From NCBI GenBank assembly GCA_020852925.1, contig JADYZU010000019.1:1-64000 (forward strand): DNA of 64,000 bases. Reading direction: 5' to 3'. Positions 56,303 through 64,000 of the stretch are shown here, piece by piece. How positions within the stretch are numbered: position 1 is the stretch's first letter; each line of letters opens with the position of its first letter. A program made the position numbers and the translations under genes. Source of the DNA: Rubellimicrobium sp. (GTDB taxonomy: Bacteria; Pseudomonadota; Alphaproteobacteria; Rhodobacterales; Rhodobacteraceae). The notes under the pieces were generated by a model. The model was not told the origin of the DNA. It saw only the letters and a program-made list of their open reading frames with translations, and searched no databases.

Positions 56303-57637
56303 TCAGCCCTCCTCGCTCTCATGGACGACCTGCACCGTCACGGAATGGTCGGGGTCAAGGACCGCGCGCGCGACGCGCATCACATCCGCCTCGGTCACGG
56401 ATTGCAGGATCGCCGGCCAGTCCTGCACATCCTTGACCGACAGCCCGCTGGCCAGGGCCGCGCCATAGCGCAGCGCAAGGCCGGTGACATTGTCGCGCGC
56501 ATAGATTTCCGCGGCCCGCAACTGGGTGCGCAGGCGCTCGAACCGGGCCAGGTCCACCCCTTCGTCAAGGAACCGCGCCAAGGCCGCGTCCATGGCCGCC
56601 TCGGCCTCGTCAAGGGGAACACCCGCGGCCGGGGTCAGGCCCAGGCGGAAGGTGGTCGCATCGACCGACACCGCCTGATAGCTGGCCCAGACTTCGGTGG
56701 CGACGGCCTGTTCATGGACCAGATCGCGCGCCAGCACCGAGGTGAAGGGCGATCCGCCCAGGATTTCCGCCAGAAACAGCAGCGCCGCGGCGTCGCCCTG
56801 ATCGCCGGGGTCGCGTTCGGGGGCAAGGTAGCTGCGCGTCAGGTGATCCTGCGCCACGCGCGGATCGGCAAAGAGCAGGTGACGCGCCGCGCGCTGCGGC
56901 GGTTCCTCGGGGCGCAGGCGTGGCGGCAGGTCGGGCGCGGGCGGAATCGGGCCGTAATGTTCCTGCGCAAGCGCGATCACCGCGGCGGGGTCCACGTCGC
57001 CCGCGACCACGAGGATGGCGTTGTTGGGCGAATAGTAGAGATGGTAGAAATCCATCACCTCGGGATAACCCAGCCCGCGCAACTCATGCATCCAGCCGAC
57101 CACCGGCGCCCCGTAGGGATGGTTGAGATATTGCGCCGCGCGGCCCTGTTCGTCGGCCAGGGCGTCGGGGTTGTTCTCGGTGCGCTGGTTGCGCTCTTCG
57201 ATCACCACCTGACGCTCGGTCTCGATATCCTCGGGGGTGAGGCGCAGGTTGCGCATCCTATCGGCCTCCATCCCCATCACGAGGTCAAGCCGGTCCGCGG
57301 CGATGCGCTGGTAGTAATAGGTGAAATCGGCCGTGGTCGCGGCATTGTCGCTGCCGCCGTTTTCGGTCACCACGGCGGACAATTCGCCCGCCGCCAGGGT
57401 GTCGGTCGCCTTGAACATCAGGTGTTCCAGGAAATGCGCCGCCCCCGAGGCGCCCGGCGGTTCGTCCGCGGCGCCGGTGCGATACCAGACCGAATGAAAC
57501 ACCGCCGGCGCCCGGTGATCCTCGATCACCACCACCTCCATCCCGTTGTCGAGGGTGGCGGTCGTCACTTCCTCGGCGAGGACCGGAGCAAGCGGCAGGA
57601 CAAGCGCAAGGGCCGAAATCAGGATGTGACGCTGCAT
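56303..57637 (-). CDS. M16 family zinc metallopeptidase (HFLEH)
   Basis: SVWYRTGAADEPPGASGAAHFLEHLMFKATDTLAAGELSAVVTENGGSDNAATTADFTYYYQ. Start MQRHIL 57637 or M at 57643. Confidence 0.95.
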   Translation of the reverse strand: MQRHILISALALVLPLAPVLAEEVTTATLDNGMEVVVIEDHRAPAVFHSVWYRTGAADEPPGASGAAHFLEHLMFKATDTLAAGELSAVVTENGGSDNAATTADFTYYYQRIAADRLDLVMGMEADRMRNLRLTPEDIETERQVVIEERNQRTENNPDALADEQGRAAQYLNHPYGAPVVGWMHELRGLGYPEVMDFYHLYYSPNNAILVVAGDVDPAAVIALAQEHYGPIPPAPDLPPRLRPEEPPQRAARHLLFADPRVAQDHLTRSYLAPERDPGDQGDAAALLFLAEILGGSPFTSVLARDLVHEQAVATEVWASYQAVSVDATTFRLGLTPAAGVPLDEAEAAMDAALARFLDEGVDLARFERLRTQLRAAEIYARDNVTGLALRYGAALASGLSVKDVQDWPAILQSVTEADVMRVARAVLDPDHSVTVQVVHESEEG

Positions 57638-57709
57638 GAACATTCCCCGGACAGTCGGCGCCACCCTAGGGGCGCGCGGCGCAGGTGCAAGCCACGCTGA
57701 CGTGAGGCG

Positions 57710-57742
57710 GGTTCAGGGCCGGTTCAGGGGCGGTTCAGGGCC
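57710..57742. repeat. 11-bp tandem repeat x3 (GGTTCAGGGCC/GGTTCAGGGGC/GGTTCAGGGCC) over the stop codon of the BamF-like gene
   Basis: Read directly. Confidence 0.85.
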
Positions 57743-58226
57743 GGGGCGGGGCCGACGGCGTGGCGATGCCCGCAGCGCGGAACCGCGCCAGTTCGGCCCA
57801 GGGATCAAGGGCCATGCCGGCATAGGACTGGAAATAGCGGTCGCGGCCCATGATGTTGAGCCCGCCCAGGGCCGCCGCGCGCCGGCGCAGCGCGGCATCT
57901 TCGTCCCGAAGCGTGCTGCGGATCGCGGGATCGGCACCATAGCGCCCCACCCGCGCCATCAGCGCGCCGTCCCCGGCCATGCCGCCCCCCTCCTGCCCGC
58001 CCAGAATCGCCATCGCCGCGCCGGACGGGTCCGGATCGGCAAGGTTGGCGCCCCCCGGCGTGGGAACCGGCAGATCGAGCGTGGCCGGAATCACCAGCGG
58101 ATGTGACGGCAGGACCGAGAAATCGTCCGGCGCCGCCCCGCGCTGGCCGAACCGGTGAAGCCGGTCACTCCCGCCGCAGGCGGCAAGGCCGAGCAGGAGT
58201 GCGATTGCGATTGCGGTCCGTGTCAC
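57735..58226 (-). CDS. DUF3035/BamF-like lipoprotein
   Basis: MTRTAIAIALLLGLAACGGSDRLHRFGQRGAAPDDFSVLPSHPLVIPATLDLPVPTPGGANLADPDP. Confidence 0.88.
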   Translation of the reverse strand: MTRTAIAIALLLGLAACGGSDRLHRFGQRGAAPDDFSVLPSHPLVIPATLDLPVPTPGGANLADPDPSGAAMAILGGQEGGGMAGDGALMARVGRYGADPAIRSTLRDEDAALRRRAAALGGLNIMGRDRYFQSYAGMALDPWAELARFRAAGIATPSAPPRP

Positions 58227-58286
58227 GTCGCGCCTCTCCCGGGGCCCTCACCTTGGGGCGACAGATAGCAGGGGCCGCGGCGCACG

Positions 58287-58781
58287 TCACGCCCCTTTGC
58301 CATCCACGCCCCTGGCCTTGCCCGCGCCCGGCTCTCCGCCAAAGACGACAAGGCCAGCCGCGCCCAGGAACACGGCGATGTCGGCGATGTTGAAGGAATA
58401 GGGATTCTGCCAGCTCGGCAGCGAGGTGTTGAGGAAATCCGCCACCGCCCCGTAAAGCACCCGGTCCACGACATTGCCCAGCGCCCCCCCGACCAGCAGC
58501 CCGGCCGAGGCCGAAGCCATGCGCCCGCCCCGGTCGCGGCCGACCCAGAACAGCACCAGCCCCGAGATCACGACCGCAAAGGCAATGAGCACCCAGCGCA
58601 TGTCGAGGCCCGAAAGGATGCCGAAATTCACCCCGGTATTCCACGCCATGCGGAAGGTGACATAGGGCGGCAGCACCGCAATCTCGTGGCGGGTCGCCAG
58701 GTCGAGCCAGTGGACGACGAACCACTTGGTCGCCTGATCCGCCAGAAACACCCAGAAACCCACCCAGAAGGTCAGCCGCAT
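58287..58781 (-). CDS. lspA: lipoprotein signal peptidase (signal peptidase II)
   Basis: [51 protein letters not shown] catalytic Asp motifs. Confidence 0.95.
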   Translation of the reverse strand: MRLTFWVGFWVFLADQATKWFVVHWLDLATRHEIAVLPPYVTFRMAWNTGVNFGILSGLDMRWVLIAFAVVISGLVLFWVGRDRGGRMASASAGLLVGGALGNVVDRVLYGAVADFLNTSLPSWQNPYSFNIADIAVFLGAAGLVVFGGEPGAGKARGVDGKGA

Positions 58782-58793
58782 CCTGTCCGCCTT

Positions 58794-60383
58794 TCAGTGC
58801 CGGAAATGGCGCATCCCGGTAAATACCATGGCGATGCCGGCCGCATCGGCCGCGGCGATCACCTCGTCGTCGCGCATGGACCCGCCCGGCTGGATCACCG
58901 CGCGCGCCCCGGCCGCGACTGCCGCCAGAAGGCCGTCGGCAAAGGGAAAGAACGCATCCGACGCCACCACCGCGCCCTTGGCCGGGCTTTCGGCCAGGCC
59001 CAGCGCCTCGGCCATCGCCTGCGCCTTCTGCGCGGCGATCAGCGAACTGTCCACCCGGCTCATCTGGCCGGCGCCGATGCCGACGGTCGCGCCGCCGCGC
59101 GCATAGACGATGGCGTTCGACTTCACATGCTTGGCCACCTTCCAGGCGAACAGCAGATCCGACAGCTCCTGCGGATCCGGGGCCCGGGCGGTGACGACCC
59201 GCAGCGCCCCCGCGTCGAGGCGGCCGTTGTCGCGGTCCTGCATCAGAAACCCGCCCGCGACCTGACGGATGCTGGCGCCCGGCGCCGCCGGATCGGGCAA
59301 GGCCCCGGTCAGCAGCAGGCGCAGGTTGCGTTTCGCGGCAAAGACCGCGCGCGCCTCGTCATCGGCGCCGGGGGCGATCACCACTTCGGTAAAGACACCC
59401 GTGATCGCGCGCGCCGTCGCCCCGTCGAGCGGCCGGTTGAGCGCGACGATCCCGCCGAAGGCCGAAGTGCGGTCACAGTCGAAGGCACGGGCATAGGCCT
59501 CTGCCATCGAGGCGCCCACGGCCACGCCGCAGGGATTGGCATGTTTCACGATCACGCAGGCGGCGGCCTCGGCCGGGTCGAATTCCGCCACCAGTTCATA
59601 GGCCGCGTCGGTATCGTTGATGTTGTTCCAGCTCAGTTCCTTGCCCTGGACCTGTTGCGCGGTGGCGACGCCGGGGCGGCCGCTGCCGTCGACATAGAAG
59701 GCCGCACGCTGATGCGGGTTCTCGCCGTAGCGCAGCGTCTGGGCCAGCGTGCCGGCCACCGCGCGCCGGCGCGGGGCGGCCATGTCCGAAACCTCAGCCA
59801 TCCAGTTCGAGACCGCGGCATCATAGGCGGCGGTGCGGGCAAAGGCGCGCTGCGCCAGCTTGCGGCGGAATTTCGCGCAGGTGCCGCCGTGGTGGCGGTC
59901 CATGTCGTCAAGAAGGGCGGCGTAATCCTCGGGATCGACCAGCACCGCGACATGCGCGTGGTTCTTGGCCGCGGCGCGAATCATCGCCGGCCCGCCGATG
60001 TCGATGTTCTCGACGCAGGTGCCGACATCGGCGCCTGCCGCCACCGTCGCCTCGAACGGGTAGAGGTTCACCACCAGCAGGTCGATGGCGCCGATCCCGT
60101 GTTCCGCCATCGCCGCCAGATGCGCGGCATCGTCGCGCAACGCCAGCAGCCCGCCATGAACGCGCGGATGCAGGGTCTTGACCCGGCCATCCATCATCTC
60201 GGGCCAGCCGGTGACCTCGGCCACATCCGCCGCCTCGAGGCCGGCCGCACGCAGCGCCGCCGCGGTGCCCCCGGTCGAGATCAGCGCCACCCCGCGCGCC
60301 GCCAGACCCGATGCAAGGTCGAGCAGGCCGGTCTTGTCCGACACCGACAGAAGGGCGCGGCGGATCGGGGTGTGGTCGGTCAT
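58794..60383 (-). CDS. purH: bifunctional AICAR transformylase/IMP cyclohydrolase
   Basis: [49 protein letters not shown]-type [41 protein letters not shown]. Confidence 0.98.
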   Translation of the reverse strand: MTDHTPIRRALLSVSDKTGLLDLASGLAARGVALISTGGTAAALRAAGLEAADVAEVTGWPEMMDGRVKTLHPRVHGGLLALRDDAAHLAAMAEHGIGAIDLLVVNLYPFEATVAAGADVGTCVENIDIGGPAMIRAAAKNHAHVAVLVDPEDYAALLDDMDRHHGGTCAKFRRKLAQRAFARTAAYDAAVSNWMAEVSDMAAPRRRAVAGTLAQTLRYGENPHQRAAFYVDGSGRPGVATAQQVQGKELSWNNINDTDAAYELVAEFDPAEAAACVIVKHANPCGVAVGASMAEAYARAFDCDRTSAFGGIVALNRPLDGATARAITGVFTEVVIAPGADDEARAVFAAKRNLRLLLTGALPDPAAPGASIRQVAGGFLMQDRDNGRLDAGALRVVTARAPDPQELSDLLFAWKVAKHVKSNAIVYARGGATVGIGAGQMSRVDSSLIAAQKAQAMAEALGLAESPAKGAVVASDAFFPFADGLLAAVAAGARAVIQPGGSMRDDEVIAAADAAGIAMVFTGMRHFRH

Positions 60384-60393
60384 CGGGTCTCTC

Positions 60394-62106
60394 TCATTCT
60401 TCGCCGGCTGAATCCGGGCCGAGGTCGCGCAGCGCGTTCGGCGTGTCCTGTGCCTTGGCCAGCGACCAGCGCACGCGCGTCGCATAGGCCATCGCGCGGC
60501 CGGATAAAACCACCTGTTGTGTCGCACGCGGCGCCGCGCGCCCCGCCTCGAGCCAGACCGAGGGCGCCAGCGCCATGTTTTCGGCCCCGTCCTGACGAAA
60601 GACCCAGACCTCGCCGCTTTTCAGCGCGATCGACACGGCGCTGCCGCCCAGGTCCAGCATGGCTTCGGCCTCGGGGTGCAGGTGAAAGCGCACAGAAAAC
60701 GCGATACCGCCGGGCGTGACCGACAGCGCGCGATCGAACCGGGCGCGGTCCTGGTCGCGCAGCGCGATCAGCAGTTCCTCGCCCGTCAGCGCGCGCCCGT
60801 CGAGGGTAAGGTCAAGCGTGCGCGCATACATGAGCCCGTGCGTGCGCTGCCAGCCGTTGTGGGCGGCGCCCATCCGGTGGCTGGTCGCGGTCAGCGCGGC
60901 CTCGCCGGGGACGGTATCGGGCGCCTCGCTCAGGCGTTCGTCGCCGTCGGAGCCGAAGCGCGCGGACGAGAATCCGTCGATCCCCAGCACCGACTGGCTG
61001 GCGGTCGCGCGGCCGGCGCGCGCCCAGTCCGGGCCAAAGATGCCGCCGTTGCCGCAATTGACGATCACCGGCCGCCGCCCCGAGGTCAGTTCGAAGGCAA
61101 GCGTCGCGGCATGGGCGTTCGGCGCGCCCACCGGCGGCGGCGCGGCGTCCATGATCACGCTCGACCGTCCGGCAGCCAGCCGGGCGAATCCCATGGCCAG
61201 CCCCTCGCGCCGGCTGCGGCAGCCCGAATCCGCCAGCGCCGAATCAAGCATGCCGTCCGCGCCGCGCCCGCCGCCGTGAAACCGCGCCAGCCCGCCATCG
61301 GCGTGGCGCAGGGCCCTGAGCGTGGGGGCCATGCGCTGGCGTGCCTCGTCAAGGGCGGCGGGCAGGGCGTGACCGGCGGCCCCGGCGCGGCGCATGACCC
61401 GGTTGACCAGCATGAGGATCGCACAGAGTTCCTCGGGATTGCGCGAGGGGATCGCGCCCTCGCGGTCGATCAGCGCCGCGAGATGCCCCGAGAGTGCGGC
61501 CAGCGCAGGGTCGAGGTGCCGCTCCATCCCGCCCAGCGCAAGCGCGCCCTCGATCAGGCCGCACAGCGCCTCGATTCGCGGCAGGCCGGCGGGGGCACCG
61601 CGCCAGCGCCGCGCGAGGAACAGCACCTGCCGCGCCGCCGAACGGGTGATGCGGGCGCCCGCCTCTGGCGCGATGCCTCGCAGCAGGAAATGCGCCTGCC
61701 CGATCCAGTGCATCACCCGCCGCCCGACCAGATCGGCCCGCCAGCCCGGCCCGGCGCCGTGGCCATAGCGCGTGATCCAGTCCCCGACCCATTCCTGCGC
61801 CCGCGCCCGCGCCGCGATGTCGCCCACCGCCGCCAGATCGTCGAGCCAGCGGCAACTCTGGCGCTCCTCCTCGGCCGGAGGGGCAAGCGGCGGCGCCCAG
61901 ATCGAGTCGCCGGGCGCGGACACCTCGGCCCCGGCCAGGCGGAATGCCCCCGACAGAAGGCGCCGCCCCTCGGCAAAGCGGCCAGAGCCAAGCGGATCGT
62001 CCGGCGCCTTGAACGCGGGCGACAGCCGCGCGCGGCCCGCGATCCGCGCATGGGCACGGTCGAGAAGGCGCGCGCGCCGTTCGTCCCATCTGCGGGCCCT
62101 GCTCAT
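60394..62106 (-). CDS. heparinase II/III family protein
   Basis: Start [44 protein letters not shown]...; [44 protein letters not shown]. Confidence 0.9.
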   Translation of the reverse strand: MSRARRWDERRARLLDRAHARIAGRARLSPAFKAPDDPLGSGRFAEGRRLLSGAFRLAGAEVSAPGDSIWAPPLAPPAEEERQSCRWLDDLAAVGDIAARARAQEWVGDWITRYGHGAGPGWRADLVGRRVMHWIGQAHFLLRGIAPEAGARITRSAARQVLFLARRWRGAPAGLPRIEALCGLIEGALALGGMERHLDPALAALSGHLAALIDREGAIPSRNPEELCAILMLVNRVMRRAGAAGHALPAALDEARQRMAPTLRALRHADGGLARFHGGGRGADGMLDSALADSGCRSRREGLAMGFARLAAGRSSVIMDAAPPPVGAPNAHAATLAFELTSGRRPVIVNCGNGGIFGPDWARAGRATASQSVLGIDGFSSARFGSDGDERLSEAPDTVPGEAALTATSHRMGAAHNGWQRTHGLMYARTLDLTLDGRALTGEELLIALRDQDRARFDRALSVTPGGIAFSVRFHLHPEAEAMLDLGGSAVSIALKSGEVWVFRQDGAENMALAPSVWLEAGRAAPRATQQVVLSGRAMAYATRVRWSLAKAQDTPNALRDLGPDSAGEE

Positions 62107-62148
62107 CCGCCCAATGCCCCCGCGCCCCCCCTGCCCGCGACCGGCGCC

Positions 62149-62196
62149 GATTCCGTAGCCGATTCCGTAGCCGCCCCCGTGGCCTCCCCCGTGGCC
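62149..62196. repeat. 12-bp tandem repeats (GATTCCGTAGCC x2 followed by [G/T]CCCCCGTGGCC x2)
   Basis: Read directly; lies between rsmB and heparinase gene. Confidence 0.85.
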
Positions 62197-62266
62197 GGAA
62201 GCGGCATGATAGGGTCCGCTGGCCGGGCTGTCACGGCCTGCGCCGGGCCGGGAAGAAGGCCCGCCC

Positions 62267-63544
62267 TCATGCCTTGCGCAACGCGGCGATGAAGAAGCCG
62301 TCGATGCCCCCGGCTTCGGCCCAGTGGTCGGGGCGCAGGCGCAGCCCGCCGCCGGGGCTGTGCCAGCCGGGCGCGACCCCCGGCAGCGCCAGCGCCGCCG
62401 GATCCGGCCCGAGGCCGGGGTTGCGGGCCAGCGCCGCGGCCAACTGATCCTCGCCCTCCTGCGGCAGCAGCGAGCAGGTCGCGAACACAAGCCGCCCGCC
62501 CGGCCGCAACAGGCCCGCCGCATGGTCGATCATCCGGGCCTGAAGCGCCGCAAGATCGCCGATCCCGGCCCCGTCCTTCACATGCGGCAGGTCGGGATGG
62601 CGGCGGATCGTGCCGGTAGCGGAACAGGGCGCATCGAGCAGGATCGCGTCCCAGCCGTCCTCGTGGAACTCCAGCGCATCCGCCTCGACCACCCGCGCCT
62701 CCAGTCCGGTGCGGGCCAGGTTCTCGTGCAGCCGGACCAGCCGCGCCGCGCTGATGTCAAGCGCCGTCACCGCCGCCCCCGCCGCCGCAAGCTGAAGCGT
62801 CTTGCCCCCCGGCGCTGCGCAGAGGTCAAGCACACGTTCGCCCGGGCGCACCCCCAGCGCGCGCGCCGGCAGGGCGGCGGCGGCGTCCTGCACCCAGAAG
62901 GCGCCCCCCTCATGGCCCGGCAGCGCCGTGACCTGCACCGGACCGGACAGCCGCACCGACCCGGTCGGCAGCACCCGCCCGCCCACCGCCTGCGCAAGAG
63001 GCGCGGGGTCGCCCCGCGCGGTCAGGTCAAGGGGCGGCGCAACGGCCTGAACCGATTCGATCAGGCCGGTCGCGGCCTCGCCCCAGGCACGCACAAGCGG
63101 GCGGCGCAGCCAGGCAGGCAGGCGCGGCACCGGCTGCGCGGCCCAGGCTGCGGGCGCGTCGGGGGCGACCCGGCGCAGCACCGCGTTCACCAGCCCCCGC
63201 ATCGAGGCATGGCGCCGCTCGGCGCCGGTGATGGCGACCATGTCGTTCACCACGCCATGCGCCGCGGCGCCCTGCGCCAGTTCCGTCACGCCCAGCCGCA
63301 GCACGTTCAGCACGAACATCGGCGGCCGCCGGCCCAGATGCGGATGCAACATCCGGTCGGCCCGTGACAGGCCGCGCAGCACATCCGCGGCCAGCCGCTG
63401 CGCCCGCGCGCGGCCATCGGGGGCAAGGGGGGCGGTGATCGCGCCCATGTCCGACAGCGCGTGCCGTTCGGCCAGCACCCCATGCAGAAGCGCCAGCGCC
63501 GCCCGCCGTGGCGCCATGCTGCTCTCGGCCGCGTCCCGTGGCAT
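62267..63544 (-). CDS. RsmB/NOP family class I SAM-dependent rRNA methyltransferase
   Basis: LDLCAAPGGKTLQLAAAGAAVTALDISAARLVRLHENLARTGLEARVVEADAL; LLDAPCSATGTIRRHPDLPHVK; FATCSLLPQEGEDQL. Confidence 0.95.
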   Translation of the reverse strand: MPRDAAESSMAPRRAALALLHGVLAERHALSDMGAITAPLAPDGRARAQRLAADVLRGLSRADRMLHPHLGRRPPMFVLNVLRLGVTELAQGAAAHGVVNDMVAITGAERRHASMRGLVNAVLRRVAPDAPAAWAAQPVPRLPAWLRRPLVRAWGEAATGLIESVQAVAPPLDLTARGDPAPLAQAVGGRVLPTGSVRLSGPVQVTALPGHEGGAFWVQDAAAALPARALGVRPGERVLDLCAAPGGKTLQLAAAGAAVTALDISAARLVRLHENLARTGLEARVVEADALEFHEDGWDAILLDAPCSATGTIRRHPDLPHVKDGAGIGDLAALQARMIDHAAGLLRPGGRLVFATCSLLPQEGEDQLAAALARNPGLGPDPAALALPGVAPGWHSPGGGLRLRPDHWAEAGGIDGFFIAALRKA

Positions 63545-63613
63545 GGCGCCCTCCCTTGTTCCCGGACGGTGTCGGGGTATACCACCGCCACCAGCGCCAC
63601 AAGGAAACCCGCC

Positions 63614-63826
63614 ATGGCCGATCTTCCGATCCCGCCCGAACAGGGCGAAGCGGGCGAACGCCCTGCCCCGCTGCCCCCCGCCGCGCTGCGCGCGCTGGCC
63701 GAAGCCGAGGAGCGGCGCCGCACCGCCGCGGCGCCCGCGTTGCCCCCCGAGTTCGAGGGGCGCAACGGGCCCGAGCCGGTCCGCTATGGCGATTACGAAA
63801 GAAACGGCATCGCCGTCGATTTCTGA
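63614..63826 (+). CDS. DUF1674 domain-containing protein (SDHAF4-like)
   Basis: C-terminal PEFEGRNGPEPVRYGDYERNGIAVDF is diagnostic of the family. Confidence 0.92.
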   Translation: MADLPIPPEQGEAGERPAPLPPAALRALAEAEERRRTAAAPALPPEFEGRNGPEPVRYGDYERNGIAVDF

Positions 63827-63853
63827 GGGACGGGGCGACCTGGGGCGGGCGAC

Positions 63854-64000
63854 TCAGCCCTCCGCCGGATCGCGCCAGCGGTTCACCACCGGAAAGTGCC
63901 GCCCCGCGCCAAAGGCCCGCGCCCCCAGCCGGACACCCGGCGCGCCCTGTCGCCGCTTCCATTCCGCGCCGCGCAACAGCCCCTCGACCCGGCGCACCGT
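63854..64000 (-). CDS. nadE: NAD+ synthetase, C-terminal fragment (truncated by window edge)
   Basis: 49-codon frame ...TVRRVEGLLRGAEWKRRQGAPGVRLGARAFGAGRHFPVVNRWRDPAEG* resembles the conserved NadE C-terminus (AEYKRRQAPPGVKL..RAFGRGRRYPI.N). Confidence 0.8.
   Translation of the reverse strand, partial: TVRRVEGLLRGAEWKRRQGAPGVRLGARAFGAGRHFPVVNRWRDPAEG

Noticed and set aside
54443-57700. 1085-aa plus-strand ORF opposite the M16 pair
   Set aside because: Antisense shadow of two clear M16 genes.
60394-62523. 709-aa version of the heparinase ORF
   Set aside because: N-terminal 139 residues are low-complexity (GHGGGHGGGYGIGYGIG) from intergenic 12-bp repeats and overlap rsmB; MSRARRW at 62106 is the plausible start.
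1-64000. Defence island, prophage, integrative element, tRNA or rRNA genes
   Set aside because: No integrase, transposase, phage structural, restriction/CRISPR/toxin-antitoxin genes, and no tRNA/rRNA signature recognised by eye; gene content is metabolic and housekeeping.

Overview
This is a high-GC chromosomal window from an alphaproteobacterium, most likely Rhodobacteraceae/Paracoccaceae judging from protein content and gene order. It is almost fully coding: I call about 52 CDS, with both edges cutting a gene (a DUF482-type acyltransferase on the left, the NAD+ synthetase C-terminus on the right). I found no rRNA, tRNA, CRISPR array, IS element or prophage. Main blocks: (1) a GDPD/RidA/type I secretion ABC+HlyD block; (2) mlaA-mlaC; (3) pbpC with a giant alpha-2-macroglobulin; (4) recQ, nfeD/stomatin and dinB; (5) a long minus-strand operon (about 31.6 to 19.3 kb) that looks like a carnitine/gamma-butyrobetaine catabolic locus: BKACE enzyme, cysteine-rich lipoprotein, L-carnitine dehydrogenase/thioesterase fusion, acyl-CoA dehydrogenase, NDP-forming acyl-CoA ligase, enoyl-CoA hydratase and a peptide-type ABC transporter; (6) a MarR/SDR/FAD-oxidoreductase/peptide-type ABC operon next to a glutamine-synthetase-like/TRAP/RpiR block; (7) lepA and a degenerate caspase-like/peptidoglycan-binding protein; (8) a housekeeping run mutL, two M16 peptidases, bamF-like, lspA, purH, heparinase-like, rsmB, DUF1674. 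The best leads for a second look are the small Cys-rich lipoprotein and the peptide-type ABC importer inside the carnitine-type operon, the pseudo-caspase, the PAN-A2M/PbpC pair, two related long inverted-repeat intergenic elements, and recurrent 11-16 bp micro-tandem duplications. I see no unmistakable new system; everything functional here is inferred from sequence pattern recognition without searches.
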